A stretch of 44,208 nucleotides of DNA from Pseudorhizobium pelagicum. GTDB taxonomy: Bacteria; Pseudomonadota; Alphaproteobacteria; Rhizobiales; Rhizobiaceae. The notes beneath the pieces are model-generated. The model saw nothing but the letters and a program-made list of their open reading frames with translations, was not told the DNA's origin and made no database searches. The stretch lies in the NCBI GenBank assembly GCA_000722615.1, contig JOKI01000029.1:6857-51064 (forward strand). Direction: 5' to 3'. How positions within the stretch are numbered: position 1 is the stretch's first letter; the number at the start of each line of letters is the position of its first letter. The translations under genes and the position numbers were made by a program. Positions 1-6,460 of the stretch are shown here, one piece after another.

Positions 1-113
1 GACAGATCGACGAAGCGGTCGATAGACCGCAGAAGATGGTTCGCCGGGACGTGACGCTCGATGCTGAACCCGTAAAACAGCGCTTCCTGCACCACTATTC
101 GCTCGCCCATCAT
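1..113 (-). CDS. IS1182-type transposase, N-terminal part only (runs off the window)
   Basis: The minus strand reads Met-Met-Gly-Glu-Arg and then the segment ALFYGFSIERHVPANHLL followed by RSIDRFVDLS. This is the characteristic N-terminus of IS5/IS1182-family DDE transposases (initial DUF772-type domain). An AGGAGGT ribosome-binding site lies about 6 bases before the start (plus-strand 120-126). Two ATG codons are adjacent at 111-113 and 108-110 and either could serve. The gene continues beyond base 1, so its integrity cannot be judged. It marks the left edge of the window as a mobile-element border. Confidence 0.75.
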   Translation of the reverse strand, partial: MMGERIVVQEALFYGFSIERHVPANHLLRSIDRFVDL

Positions 114-344
114 CGGCACAACCTCCTAAATCCCTAGAAGGAGTGAATCAGAACTTTGCACCGACAGCAACGCCGACTTTTTCAACGGTATCGGCGCAAA
201 GCTGCCGAGGTCGGCTGTCGGCCCGAAGCGGACGAAGGGTTGCCGCCTCGAGTCCCTCAGTGGCGTCCCACGGTGCTTTCAATTTCTGAATGTCGAGATT
301 ACTTTGCATGTGATGTTTGACCGCAAAAGCTTTGGAGAGAGGCG

Positions 345-758
345 ATGAAGGCCACACCTTTTCTTATGTTCCAGGGGCGCTGCGAGGAGGCTATCAACTT
401 CTATGTGAACACGATTCCCGGATCAGAGATCGAGCAGTTAACCCGTTATGGCGATGAGCACGATGAAATGGCAGGTAAGGTTTTTACATCCCTCATACGC
501 ATCGCGGGCCAAACCGTGATGGCCAATGACAGCCCTCCGGTCCACCAATTCACTTTCACGCCGTCCTTTTCGTTCTGGATCGATTGCACCGAGAGCGACC
601 AGGTGGCGCATCTCGCGGAAGTCCTATCCGTTGACGGAAAGAAAATGATGCCTGCCGACAACTACGGTTTCAGCGAAAGCTTCGCCTTCGTTGAAGACCG
701 TTTCGGCATTTCGTGGCAGCTTTGCTACAAACTGTCGCCGGAACGTCCTGAGGTTTAG
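345..758 (+). CDS. VOC-superfamily (PhnB / 3-dmu-9_3-mt type) protein
   Basis: A 137-aa single-domain protein. The opening ATPFLMFQGRCEEAINFYV is the conserved first beta-alpha unit of the PhnB/3-demethylubiquinone-9 3-methyltransferase-like branch of the vicinal oxygen chelate fold. The closing FVEDRFGISWQLCY is its typical last strand (D-x-FG-x-xWQ). The family usually forms dimers; most members have no proven reaction despite the methyltransferase label, so the substrate is left open. An AGGC-type weak ribosome-binding site precedes the ATG. It stands alone: the transposase fragment lies to its left and convergent minus-strand genes to its right. Confidence 0.85.
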   Translation: MKATPFLMFQGRCEEAINFYVNTIPGSEIEQLTRYGDEHDEMAGKVFTSLIRIAGQTVMANDSPPVHQFTFTPSFSFWIDCTESDQVAHLAEVLSVDGKKMMPADNYGFSESFAFVEDRFGISWQLCYKLSPERPEV

Positions 759-1114
759 GAAGCTCGTTCAAAATTAACTTGTCGGCTGTTGGCGCAGAGT
801 TGCCGGGCCAACAGCATGTCGTCCGACCCGCTTACTGTTGACGCTGTGGCTGACCGATCGCCCGTGGCTTCCTTCACTGCCCGGCGGGCGGCCATCAGCT
901 CAGACACGAGGCGCTTCTGCTCGTCTTCCGGGAGGTGCGGGTTCGACTTCCTCCACAGACGGCCTCTGACGATGATGTAGCGGCCGTCCGGAGTTTCGAG
1001 AACAGGTTCCTTCCTAATCCGGATCTGGCCTCGGCCCTCGCCAGCCGGAAGTAGTAGCGGCGCGGGTCGCGCTCGATGAACATCATTCCGGCGATCTCGT
1101 GCTCGTGTACGCAA
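755..1114 (-). CDS. Small conserved rhizobial protein, start unclear, overlaps the upstream gene
   Basis: The segment TPDGRYIIVRGRLWRKSNP, followed by a charged helix (LPEDEQKRLVSELMAARRAVK), is a recurrent small protein of unknown function that I recall from alphaproteobacteria, normally about 80-100 aa. The conserved part begins near base 1005 and ends with the stop at 755. The frame opens at 1114, but the first 30 or so residues (arginine-rich, no family look) are probably just the shadow of the DUF4334 gene overlapping it. No ATG, GTG or TTG with a ribosome-binding site sits near 1005-1025, although an AGGAAGG is present there. Either the start was lost or the two frames were joined by a small deletion. 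Function unknown. Confidence 0.5.
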   Translation of the reverse strand: MRTRARDRRNDVHRARPAPLLLPAGEGRGQIRIRKEPVLETPDGRYIIVRGRLWRKSNPHLPEDEQKRLVSELMAARRAVKEATGDRSATASTVSGSDDMLLARQLCANSRQVNFERAS

Positions 1115-1575
1115 CGGAAGTAATCGGTGATCGGCTGCCGGTCGTAGACCATTGCCGCAGTTATCACGCCGTCGTCCGCCAGCGTCCGCAAATTAGCCGT
1201 CGCTCCTTGGGCGCGGACGCGCGGCCTGATGTGCGAGAACAGATTGCGTGCGCGGGTGGACCGGCCGAACGCGGCGAACCTGTTTGCGAGCCTGATCGGG
1301 AAGAACTTGGGATCAACCGGAACCAGGCGGCCGGGTTCTCCCTCGAACAGAAGGGCGTCAGCGCGCAGATCGGTATGAAACCGCTTCCCGAACCAGTGCA
1401 GGTTCTCCAGCACCCCGTCGAGAGGATGTCCGGAGGGATGTCCGAGACCCTTCCACAGTCCGATCATTTCTTCCGGCCGCACTGGATCAAGTGAACGGAA
1501 CCATCGGGCGACCTGGGTCTGCAACGTCGCCTGCAGCGCAGTTTGCTTCACGGGCGGCTCTCCATCTTCGATCAC
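895..1575 (-). CDS. GXWXG / DUF4334 domain protein with a read-through tail
   Basis: The protein has the GXWXG motif region (MIGLWKGLGHPSGHPLDG, about residues 37-54) followed by the DUF4334 core (AAMVYDRQPITDYFRCV to RRYYFRLARA, about residues 139-180). These two domains define a family of about 180 aa with no known activity. The last 40 or so residues (serine/arginine/threonine-rich, no family look) lie in another frame of the following small gene, so the original stop has probably been lost by a one-base shift; a TAG is present in a neighbouring frame near 1016. Starts: GTG at 1575, or GTG at 1551, which has a better-placed GGAGAG. Function unknown. Confidence 0.6.
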   Translation of the reverse strand: MIEDGEPPVKQTALQATLQTQVARWFRSLDPVRPEEMIGLWKGLGHPSGHPLDGVLENLHWFGKRFHTDLRADALLFEGEPGRLVPVDPKFFPIRLANRFAAFGRSTRARNLFSHIRPRVRAQGATANLRTLADDGVITAAMVYDRQPITDYFRCVHEHEIAGMMFIERDPRRYYFRLARAEARSGLGRNLFSKLRTAATSSSEAVCGGSRTRTSRKTSRSASCLS

Positions 1576-1751
1576 TGGGTCCTCGCCATAGACAGATATG
1601 TCCAGGCAAGCGGGCGTTCTGATGGAATGACGGCGCCCTTCTTAAGTTCCCTATACTGTCGCATGTTTGACGGGCCGGAGCCTGCGGCACCGCGGGGCGG
1701 AACATACCGATTCCGTGCCCGTTCACGCATCGGACCAGACAGGAGGCAACG

Positions 1752-1931
1752 ATGGCTACTACGACACGTGGACGCGCGCAGGACAGAGCAAGGGTTGCAG
1801 GCGGGCAGGAGCACGAAGTCCGCTATGAAGCAAAGAAGGAAGGCGTCTCGAAGGAAGCCGTGAAGAAGTCGGTTAAGAAGGTCGGAAACAGCCGCGACAA
1901 GGTCGAGGCTGACCTGGAGGCGAAGAAGTGA
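1752..1931 (+). CDS. DUF3606-family small protein
   Basis: A 59-aa ORF (too short for many gene finders) preceded by AGGAGG six bases before the ATG. The peptide has the family pattern D-R-A-R-V-x-x-G-Q-E-x-E-V-R-Y (about residues 11-25), then the helix-loop pattern KKEGVSKEAVKKSVKKVGNS and a lysine-rich end. DUF3606 proteins are common in rhizobia, often several per genome and often on plasmids; their role is unknown. The stretch is strongly basic (many Lys), so nucleic-acid binding is possible but unproven. It is a stand-alone gene. Confidence 0.75.
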   Translation: MATTTRGRAQDRARVAGGQEHEVRYEAKKEGVSKEAVKKSVKKVGNSRDKVEADLEAKK

Positions 1932-2255
1932 TCAGGGGTGTCGTTTCGGCTCAGGATCGTGGGGCGGGCATCCAGAACCGCTAGAAAATCGCTTGCAAGA
2001 TGAACCCGGTTTGACAGCTTCCCATCAGTCGTTCCTTGCACAACGCCAGCATGCGGAGGTTCCTCTGAAGTTAGGTAGGGACGCCGGCTCCAAGGCGAGA
2101 GCGGAGATCACGAACGGGGGTTTCTCTCCATCGCGGCGCTTGTCTCGAGTATCCTGCTGGCGACTACTGTTCTCGTCCACGTTGCCGTCCGTGACCACAA
2201 GCGGTCCAGTTGGCCACTCTGAGGAGCGGTGGAGCTTCATCAGATCGAGCGAAGG
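1932..2255. other. Stretch without a recognisable gene
   Basis: Open frames occur on both strands here, but none has a family look, a ribosome-binding site or natural composition. I see no strong terminator or repeat. Confidence 0.5.
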
Positions 2256-2669
2256 TCAGTCAACCTCACGTGTGCTAGATGCGCTCCACCGGGACGGGAA
2301 AGGACGTGCCGCTCGAAGATCCATATCTTGCCGTCTTGGTCTTCTCCGCGTGATAACGCTCTCTCGGCCATCTCCAGATAGTTGTCTGCGAACCGCACGA
2401 GACGTGCCGCTTGCGGCGTTCGTGAAGCGTTCGAGTAGAGAAGAGACTTTGTGATCATCGCTCAACTTAGCCGGTGCCCCCAACAACCAGTTGTGTGTAG
2501 TGCCGAGGGCCTCAGCAATACGGACCAAGGTCGCGACGTCAGGTTCTCTTCGTCCAGAAGCGTAATGCGCATACCGCCGCTCATCTATTCCCATACGCCG
2601 TGACGCCTCAGCATTGGAAATGCCGAGCTGCTTGGATCGTTCCTGAAGCCGTCTCGCGAGAAGTTCCAT
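2256..2669 (-). CDS. XRE-family HTH regulator, probably frameshifted C-terminus
   Basis: Residues 1-65 form a textbook XRE/Cro helix-turn-helix: LQERSKQLGISNAEASRRMG, then RRYAHYASGRREPDVATLVRIAEALGTTHNWLLG. The acidic segment DDHKVSSLLERFTNAA follows naturally. After about residue 90 the sequence turns arginine-rich (RRPRRQDMDLRAARPFPSR), while the neighbouring frame (2240-2458) reads RLVRFADNYLEMAERALSRG, a more natural helix. I infer a frameshift near 2370-2420 and a true protein of about 140 aa in two frames. It likely repressed itself or a lost neighbour through the palindromes just upstream (2671-2697). Confidence 0.65.
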   Translation of the reverse strand: MELLARRLQERSKQLGISNAEASRRMGIDERRYAHYASGRREPDVATLVRIAEALGTTHNWLLGAPAKLSDDHKVSSLLERFTNAASGTSRAVRRQLSGDGRESVITRRRPRRQDMDLRAARPFPSRWSASSTREVD

Positions 2670-2670
2670 A

Positions 2671-2697
2671 GGAACAGCTTGTTCCTAGGTGACACCT
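2671..2697. promoter_or_regulatory. Two adjacent palindromes upstream of the XRE gene, candidate operators
   Basis: GGAACA-GCT-TGTTCC (2671-2685) and AGGTG-A-CACCT (2687-2697) are perfect inverted repeats packed next to each other, starting 2 bases before the XRE start codon. Paired palindromes at this spot are what an autorepressor of the XRE/Cro type would use. Binding is an inference. Confidence 0.4.
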
Positions 2698-2742
2698 CTA
2701 TGGCTACGAACAATATTGAGTAAGCATGATCTGGCGGGTAAT

Positions 2743-2841
2743 GTCAGCTACACCTGCGATGACACCTTTTTGCTTGTGTCGCTGGTATCGGGCGGCCTTG
2801 GCGTCGGCTTTGCACCGCTCGCTTTCGTGAGCTCACTTTAA
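2743..2841 (+). pseudogene. Relic of a LysR-type regulator, C-terminal effector-domain scrap
   Basis: The plus frame reads SYTCDDTFLLVSLVSGGLGV followed by GFAPLAFVSSL and a stop. This is the late effector-domain motif of LysR regulators (LV-x-x-G-x-G-V-x-x-x-P). No other part of such a gene is visible. It is a decayed remnant of about 30 codons. Confidence 0.45.
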
Positions 2842-2918
2842 ACTAAGGTGGCGGATCCAAGCCGACGGACGCTACAGGATGGTATCCATGCTTCGGAACA
2901 AAACCTGTTATCATTGAT

Positions 2919-2939
2919 TATACACACACTATGTGTATA
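2919..2939. promoter_or_regulatory. hicAB operator palindrome
   Basis: TATACACA-CACTA-TGTGTATA is a perfect 8-bp-arm inverted repeat ending 8 bases before the hicA ATG. HicB antitoxins carry a ribbon-helix-helix or HTH domain and repress their own promoter, so this is the natural autoregulatory site. Confidence 0.65.
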
Positions 2940-2947
2940 GATGCCCC

Positions 2948-3163
2948 ATGAGAAGCGGGGACGTGATAGCGGTTTTGAAGAACGCGGGCTGGTTGGTGGT
3001 AGCAACCAAGGGTAGCCACGTCCAGTTTAAGCATCCTGCTTTAGCTGGCCGGGTGACCGTCCCGCATCCTAAGCGAGACATCCGGATCGGGACGCTCAAG
3101 AGTATCGAGAAAGCAATCCGGACTAAAGCTGAGGTGACCCAATGCGCAACTATATCGGACTGA
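2948..3163 (+). CDS. hicA: HicA-family mRNA interferase toxin
   Basis: A 71-aa protein with the double-stranded-RNA-binding-like HicA fold: GDVIAVLKNAGWLVVATKGS, then HVQFKHP and VTVPHPKRDIRIGTLKSIEKA. The catalytic histidine of the family lies in the GSH-x-x-F/Y motif, seen here as KGSHVQFKHP. HicA cleaves mRNA and blocks translation until neutralised by HicB. The ATG at 2948 is preferred over the GTG at 2933 because it gives the family-typical start MRSGDVIAVLK and keeps the operator palindrome outside the gene. It overlaps hicB by 22 bases, the usual translational coupling. Confidence 0.9.
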   Translation: MRSGDVIAVLKNAGWLVVATKGSHVQFKHPALAGRVTVPHPKRDIRIGTLKSIEKAIRTKAEVTQCATISD

Positions 3164-3579
3164 TTTACAAGGACGCTGATAGCGACTTCGGCGTTTCCTT
3201 TCCTGATTTTCCCGGTGTCGTTACTGCCGGCACGGATTTGGACGACGCGCGCCATATGGCTGAAGAAGCCCTCGCCCTTCACGTTGACGGTCTATTAGAA
3301 GACGGCGAAGCCATTCCGGAGCCGTCTACGCTTGACGCTGTTATGGCCGATCCTGACAACAAGGATGGAGTTGCCATTCTTGTGTCGCTGAAAACCGAGA
3401 GCCGGAAGGCCGTTCGCATCAACATCACGCTGCCTGAAGATGTCCTAAAGCAGATAGATGCCTTTGCAGAAGCCCAAGGACTTACGCGCTCAGGTTTCCT
3501 GGCTAGGGCCGCGAAACATGAAATGGGTGCAGCCAATAATGGCGGCGGCAATACCAAAAATCACGCTCTTTCCGCTTGA
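3142..3579 (+). CDS. hicB: HicB-family antitoxin with a ribbon-helix-helix domain
   Basis: A 145-aa protein. The N-terminal partial-RNase-H-like HicB domain is clear (NYIGLIYKDADSDFGVSFPD, FPGVVTAGTDLDDARHMAEEAL). The C-terminal part has a ribbon-helix-helix DNA-binding motif (RINITLPEDVLKQIDAFAEA, QGLTRSGFLARAA). It binds and masks HicA and represses the promoter through the palindrome at 2919-2939. The module appears intact and would act as a stabilisation or phage-response element. Confidence 0.92.
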   Translation: MRNYIGLIYKDADSDFGVSFPDFPGVVTAGTDLDDARHMAEEALALHVDGLLEDGEAIPEPSTLDAVMADPDNKDGVAILVSLKTESRKAVRINITLPEDVLKQIDAFAEAQGLTRSGFLARAAKHEMGAANNGGGNTKNHALSA

Positions 3580-3856
3580 CGACTGAAATTGAATGCATGT
3601 TCATCTGCGATGTCAGTTCAAAGGCAGGGGGCGTGCCTGCGAGACCGTTGCCCGTTTCTGCGCCTTCATTTTTCTGATCGAAACCGAATTTCTGCGCAAC
3701 ATGGTCGAGTGTTGCTGCGGGGAGCGCGTTTGTGGGCGGTCGGCTTCCAAATCTCATGGCCGATGGTTCCATTCGTCAGAGAATTGGAAAGTAGCGGGGC
3801 TATTCATCTGCCGGCCCCGGCTCGGGAGAAACAGGACCGGCTCGCCGACGGCGATG

Positions 3857-4111
3857 TCAGTGGGACGTTCCCGAGATGAAGCTCGGGGCGTGATCCTCTC
3901 GGTCGGCTGCCTCCACATCCCAAACAGCGCCTTTTGTCATCTCCTCGAGCAGCGCGCCCAAAGCCAGATCGAGGCAATAGGTCGAGAACTCGACGTTGAG
4001 GTCTTTGGCGCTGTTGCGCGCATAGGTCACAAGGCGCGCAAGCGAGACCAGCTCGCGCGTGCGATCATCGTCCATTTCGTCAGCGGATTGTTCAAGAGTG
4101 TCAAACGCCAT
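3857..4111 (-). CDS. Conserved hypothetical protein, 84 aa
   Basis: Acidic, mostly helical small protein (ADEMDDDRTRELVSLARLVT, STYCLDLALGALLEEMTKG). An AAGGA precedes the ATG by about 7 bases. It has natural composition and contains a single Cys. I cannot assign a family. It lies 128 bases downstream of tfuA in the same direction and might belong to that locus, but the gap, which contains the 11-bp tandem repeat at 4175-4196, leaves this open. An alternative is an unrelated stand-alone gene. Confidence 0.6.
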   Translation of the reverse strand: MAFDTLEQSADEMDDDRTRELVSLARLVTYARNSAKDLNVEFSTYCLDLALGALLEEMTKGAVWDVEAADREDHAPSFISGTSH

Positions 4112-4174
4112 AATCAGTCCTTGGTTGCTTGGCGAAGTGCCTGCAGCGAAGGATAATTTAGAAACTCAGGGATT

Positions 4175-4196
4175 GCGCGTGACACGCGCGTGACAC
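4175..4196. repeat. Perfect 11-bp tandem duplication
   Basis: GCGCGTGACAC occurs twice head to tail with no spacer, in the gap between tfuA and the 84-aa gene. It could be a replication-slippage scar or two half-sites for a regulator. Confidence 0.6.
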
Positions 4197-4239
4197 AGCC
4201 TGGAGTGTATGCATCGGAAGTGTTCACAACCGCTAAACG

Positions 4240-4944
4240 CTAGAGAATGTTTCGCCACTGCGTGGTCGAGGCGAAGTCCCAGTCTACCGGAGCCTGTCGC
4301 CGCGTGTTTTCAGCGGCGGCAATCGTATCCAGCAGTTCCAGCGCATCAAGGCGTTTCTGGTTGACAGCGTTGAAACGCAGGAGTTCCTCAAGATGTTTTA
4401 CGGAGGCATGCTCTTGCAGCTTGGCATTGGCAACGATGGTGCGGTAGCTCCGGTCCTTGAAGAACAGTCTTCCTGCACTTGCCCTAAGGCTCCTGTACTC
4501 CGCGTCTTCAAGTTCCTGGCGCGACAACAAATGATCAAGGGTCGCAATGACATTGACCAGGGCTTCCGACAGCGACAGGTAGTTCATCTCCGGCGGCCCG
4601 TGGATCTGGGCGACATCGGCATCGTCGACACGGTGGCCGCTGGCATATTGGGCATAGATTTTACCGACCCCGATCATTCCAAAGGCTGCACATTCAGCAG
4701 CCCTCAGCGCCCCCATGCTGCTCGCGCCATAGACGCGCACACCGTTCGAGAGGGCAAAGAGAATTTCCTTGTGCCACACCGGAGCGACGTCCTCAAAGCA
4801 GCCGTCGATCAATCCGATGACTGCTGCACCCTCGTTGACCGCGACGAGGATATCGCGGTGAATGGCTGGACCGCGAATTTCGATGCCGGGCGGAACCAGG
4901 CTTGTTGCATCCGGAAGCGTGGGGCCGACAAAGACAAGCTTCAT
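4240..4944 (-). CDS. tfuA: TfuA-like protein, YcaO partner
   Basis: A 234-aa TfuA-domain protein, full length for the family. Recognisable parts are the opening KLVFVGPTLPDA, then GAAVIGLIDGCFEDVAPVWH and the highly conserved YGASSMGALRAAECAAFGM. TfuA was first named in the trifolitoxin genes of Rhizobium. In methanogens and actinobacteria TfuA works with YcaO to swap a backbone amide oxygen for sulfur (thioamidation), TfuA being thought to help deliver sulfur. Here its ATG overlaps the ycaO stop by 4 bases, so the two are translationally coupled and very probably act together. Confidence 0.9.
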   Translation of the reverse strand: MKLVFVGPTLPDATSLVPPGIEIRGPAIHRDILVAVNEGAAVIGLIDGCFEDVAPVWHKEILFALSNGVRVYGASSMGALRAAECAAFGMIGVGKIYAQYASGHRVDDADVAQIHGPPEMNYLSLSEALVNVIATLDHLLSRQELEDAEYRSLRASAGRLFFKDRSYRTIVANAKLQEHASVKHLEELLRFNAVNQKRLDALELLDTIAAAENTRRQAPVDWDFASTTQWRNIL

Positions 4945-6182
4945 AGCGTAAACAATGCCCTCGATATGCCCCTTGGCCCAAACCGTCGCTTTCGCGTCCC
5001 TTGGGGATTTTCAAGGTCCGGCACCAGGACTTTGGTGACTGAGAACGGGAGATCAGGGGGCGTCAAGGGAACCACGATGACCGACCCAACAGATCTGTTT
5101 GTCAGATGCCCGAGCACGGTGTCGTACAGTTCCGCCAAAGCAACAGAGCCGGTTGTGTTCTGAAGAGGCACCGGCCTTGGCTTTGCATCAAAGTAACCGA
5201 TAATCTCCCGGGGCAGAGGGCGCTCGAATGTCTGCGGAGAGATGTCGTCCCGCGCGCCGCTGATATAGGTCAGCCGTGACTGGATCGCTTCGGTGATTGC
5301 CCGGATGGCGGCCCGCACAGGATCTGGATGCGCGCCACTTCCCTTGGTCACATCGATAAAGCGGGGCAGGCTTCTTGTCGCAATCGGGGCTGGTCCTAAA
5401 AACGCGGCGAAACAGGCGATACCGATATCACTGGTGATGTCGAACAGCCGAAGCGTCAGGTCAGCGCCGTCGATCCGGTCAACGAGGTCATCTATGATCG
5501 GATCCTCAAAGCTGAAGGGGTCGCAGCAGGTCTCTAGCCGCTGTTCTTCGCCTGCAATGTTCCACAGGATTTCAGCATCCCGTTCGATGCGTTCCAGCAC
5601 CCCATGGAAGCTTGCCTCCAGGAGCGTATTGCCGGATGCCAGGCCATCGGACGACTGCCAGAACCGGACCACGTCCGGGGTCCGGTCAAGAACAACAGCC
5701 TCATAGGGAACCCAGGTGTCGACCGTGGAGAGAACGTCTGTTCCTCGAACCCACGCGATTGTCTCTTCGTCTGTTATGTCCATTTGACCTCGGGCGATCA
5801 GGCCGTCGAGACAGTTGACCGCATACCCTTCTGCATGAAGACTTGCCCGTGTGGCAATGATCGTGTCCATCGGTGGATTGCCGGCGACGGCACGTTCAAG
5901 GGCCTCCATCGTTGCAGAAACCCTGGCATCGGTATCGGTGACGCCCTTCCCGTGATGGATGACGATGGAGCGAGCGTTGGGAGAAACCGCGCTCCAGACC
6001 GGAACCCCGATCGTGTCGAGACCCGTCAAACGGGAAACACGCGTAATCCCATAACGTGGCAGGAAGGGCATAACGCGGCTGAGAGTCTCTTCAGCCGAGC
6101 AGATTCGGTCGGAATAGGTGGGCGGAGGGGCAGTGGCCTCAGGAGGTCCCGGTATCGGCATTTCGTCGTTCAGCAATATCAT
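4941..6182 (-). CDS. YcaO-domain ATP-dependent peptide cyclodehydratase / thioamide-forming enzyme
   Basis: A 413-aa protein. YcaO hallmarks: GVTDTDARVSATMEALERAV (about residues 80-99, the S-x-x-x-E-x-x-E-R nucleotide/Mg binding helix), and AAIRAITEAIQSRLTYISGA with R-D-D (about residues 288-310). YcaO enzymes phosphorylate the backbone amide oxygen of a peptide, leading to azoline, amidine or, with TfuA, thioamide products. The first 35 residues are proline-rich and not part of the domain. No E1-like/ocin-ThiF partner or SagB-type oxidase is nearby, which favours thioamidation over azole formation. A 27-base gap separates it from the small gene upstream; start at 6182 (ATG) has only a weak ribosome-binding site. 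Confidence 0.9.
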   Translation of the reverse strand: MILLNDEMPIPGPPEATAPPPTYSDRICSAEETLSRVMPFLPRYGITRVSRLTGLDTIGVPVWSAVSPNARSIVIHHGKGVTDTDARVSATMEALERAVAGNPPMDTIIATRASLHAEGYAVNCLDGLIARGQMDITDEETIAWVRGTDVLSTVDTWVPYEAVVLDRTPDVVRFWQSSDGLASGNTLLEASFHGVLERIERDAEILWNIAGEEQRLETCCDPFSFEDPIIDDLVDRIDGADLTLRLFDITSDIGIACFAAFLGPAPIATRSLPRFIDVTKGSGAHPDPVRAAIRAITEAIQSRLTYISGARDDISPQTFERPLPREIIGYFDAKPRPVPLQNTTGSVALAELYDTVLGHLTNRSVGSVIVVPLTPPDLPFSVTKVLVPDLENPQGTRKRRFGPRGISRALFTL

Positions 6183-6209
6183 GGTCCCAAGGCCGCGCCA
6201 TTTGCGAAA

Positions 6210-6428
6210 CTATCCGTCGAGATGTCCGGAGAAGGCGTCATCTGCAGATTCTACGGCGACAGAAAAATCCACCCCTTTGAGGATTGCGGCCCCGCTGGCG
6301 CGCAGTTTGCTGGCCGCTTCCAGCGCGCTTCCTGCCGGTGGCTGAAACGCGGCGACCGTGCCCGCGTCAAGATCTGCAACCCATAGTCCGGTTTCTCCGG
6401 GTACTCCAAGAACGACGACTCTTGCCAC
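6210..6428 (-). CDS. 72-aa small protein of the YcaO-TfuA locus, function unknown
   Basis: Starts at a GTG with GAGAGGGA 8 bases upstream. The peptide reads VVVLGVPGETGLWVADLDAG, an alanine-rich middle and KGVDFSVAVESADDAF before a C-terminal glycine. It has no Cys and no signal peptide, and looks like a small folded alpha/beta domain. It lies 32 bases after the SARP-like regulator gene and 27 bases before ycaO, so it is almost certainly co-transcribed. Possibilities are the peptide substrate (leader plus C-terminal core), a recognition-element-like adaptor, or a sulfur-delivery helper. Nothing in the sequence decides among these. Confidence 0.75.
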   Translation of the reverse strand: MARVVVLGVPGETGLWVADLDAGTVAAFQPPAGSALEAASKLRASGAAILKGVDFSVAVESADDAFSGHLDG

Positions 6429-6460
6429 GTTTCAAATCCCTCTCTGTTGGACAGCGTATT

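Noticed and set aside
148..357. 69-aa minus-strand frame near the left edge
   Set aside because: No ribosome-binding site, no family, and it overlaps the start of the VOC gene.
1543..1863. 106-aa plus-strand frame covering the DUF3606 region
   Set aside because: Wrong frame; the DUF3606 protein in another frame has a perfect ribosome-binding site and matches its family pattern.
3503..3772. 89-aa minus-strand frame after hicB
   Set aside because: Overlaps the hicB 3' end, has no ribosome-binding site and no recognisable family.
4393..5163. 256-aa plus-strand frame opposite tfuA and ycaO
   Set aside because: Antisense shadow of two well-supported genes.
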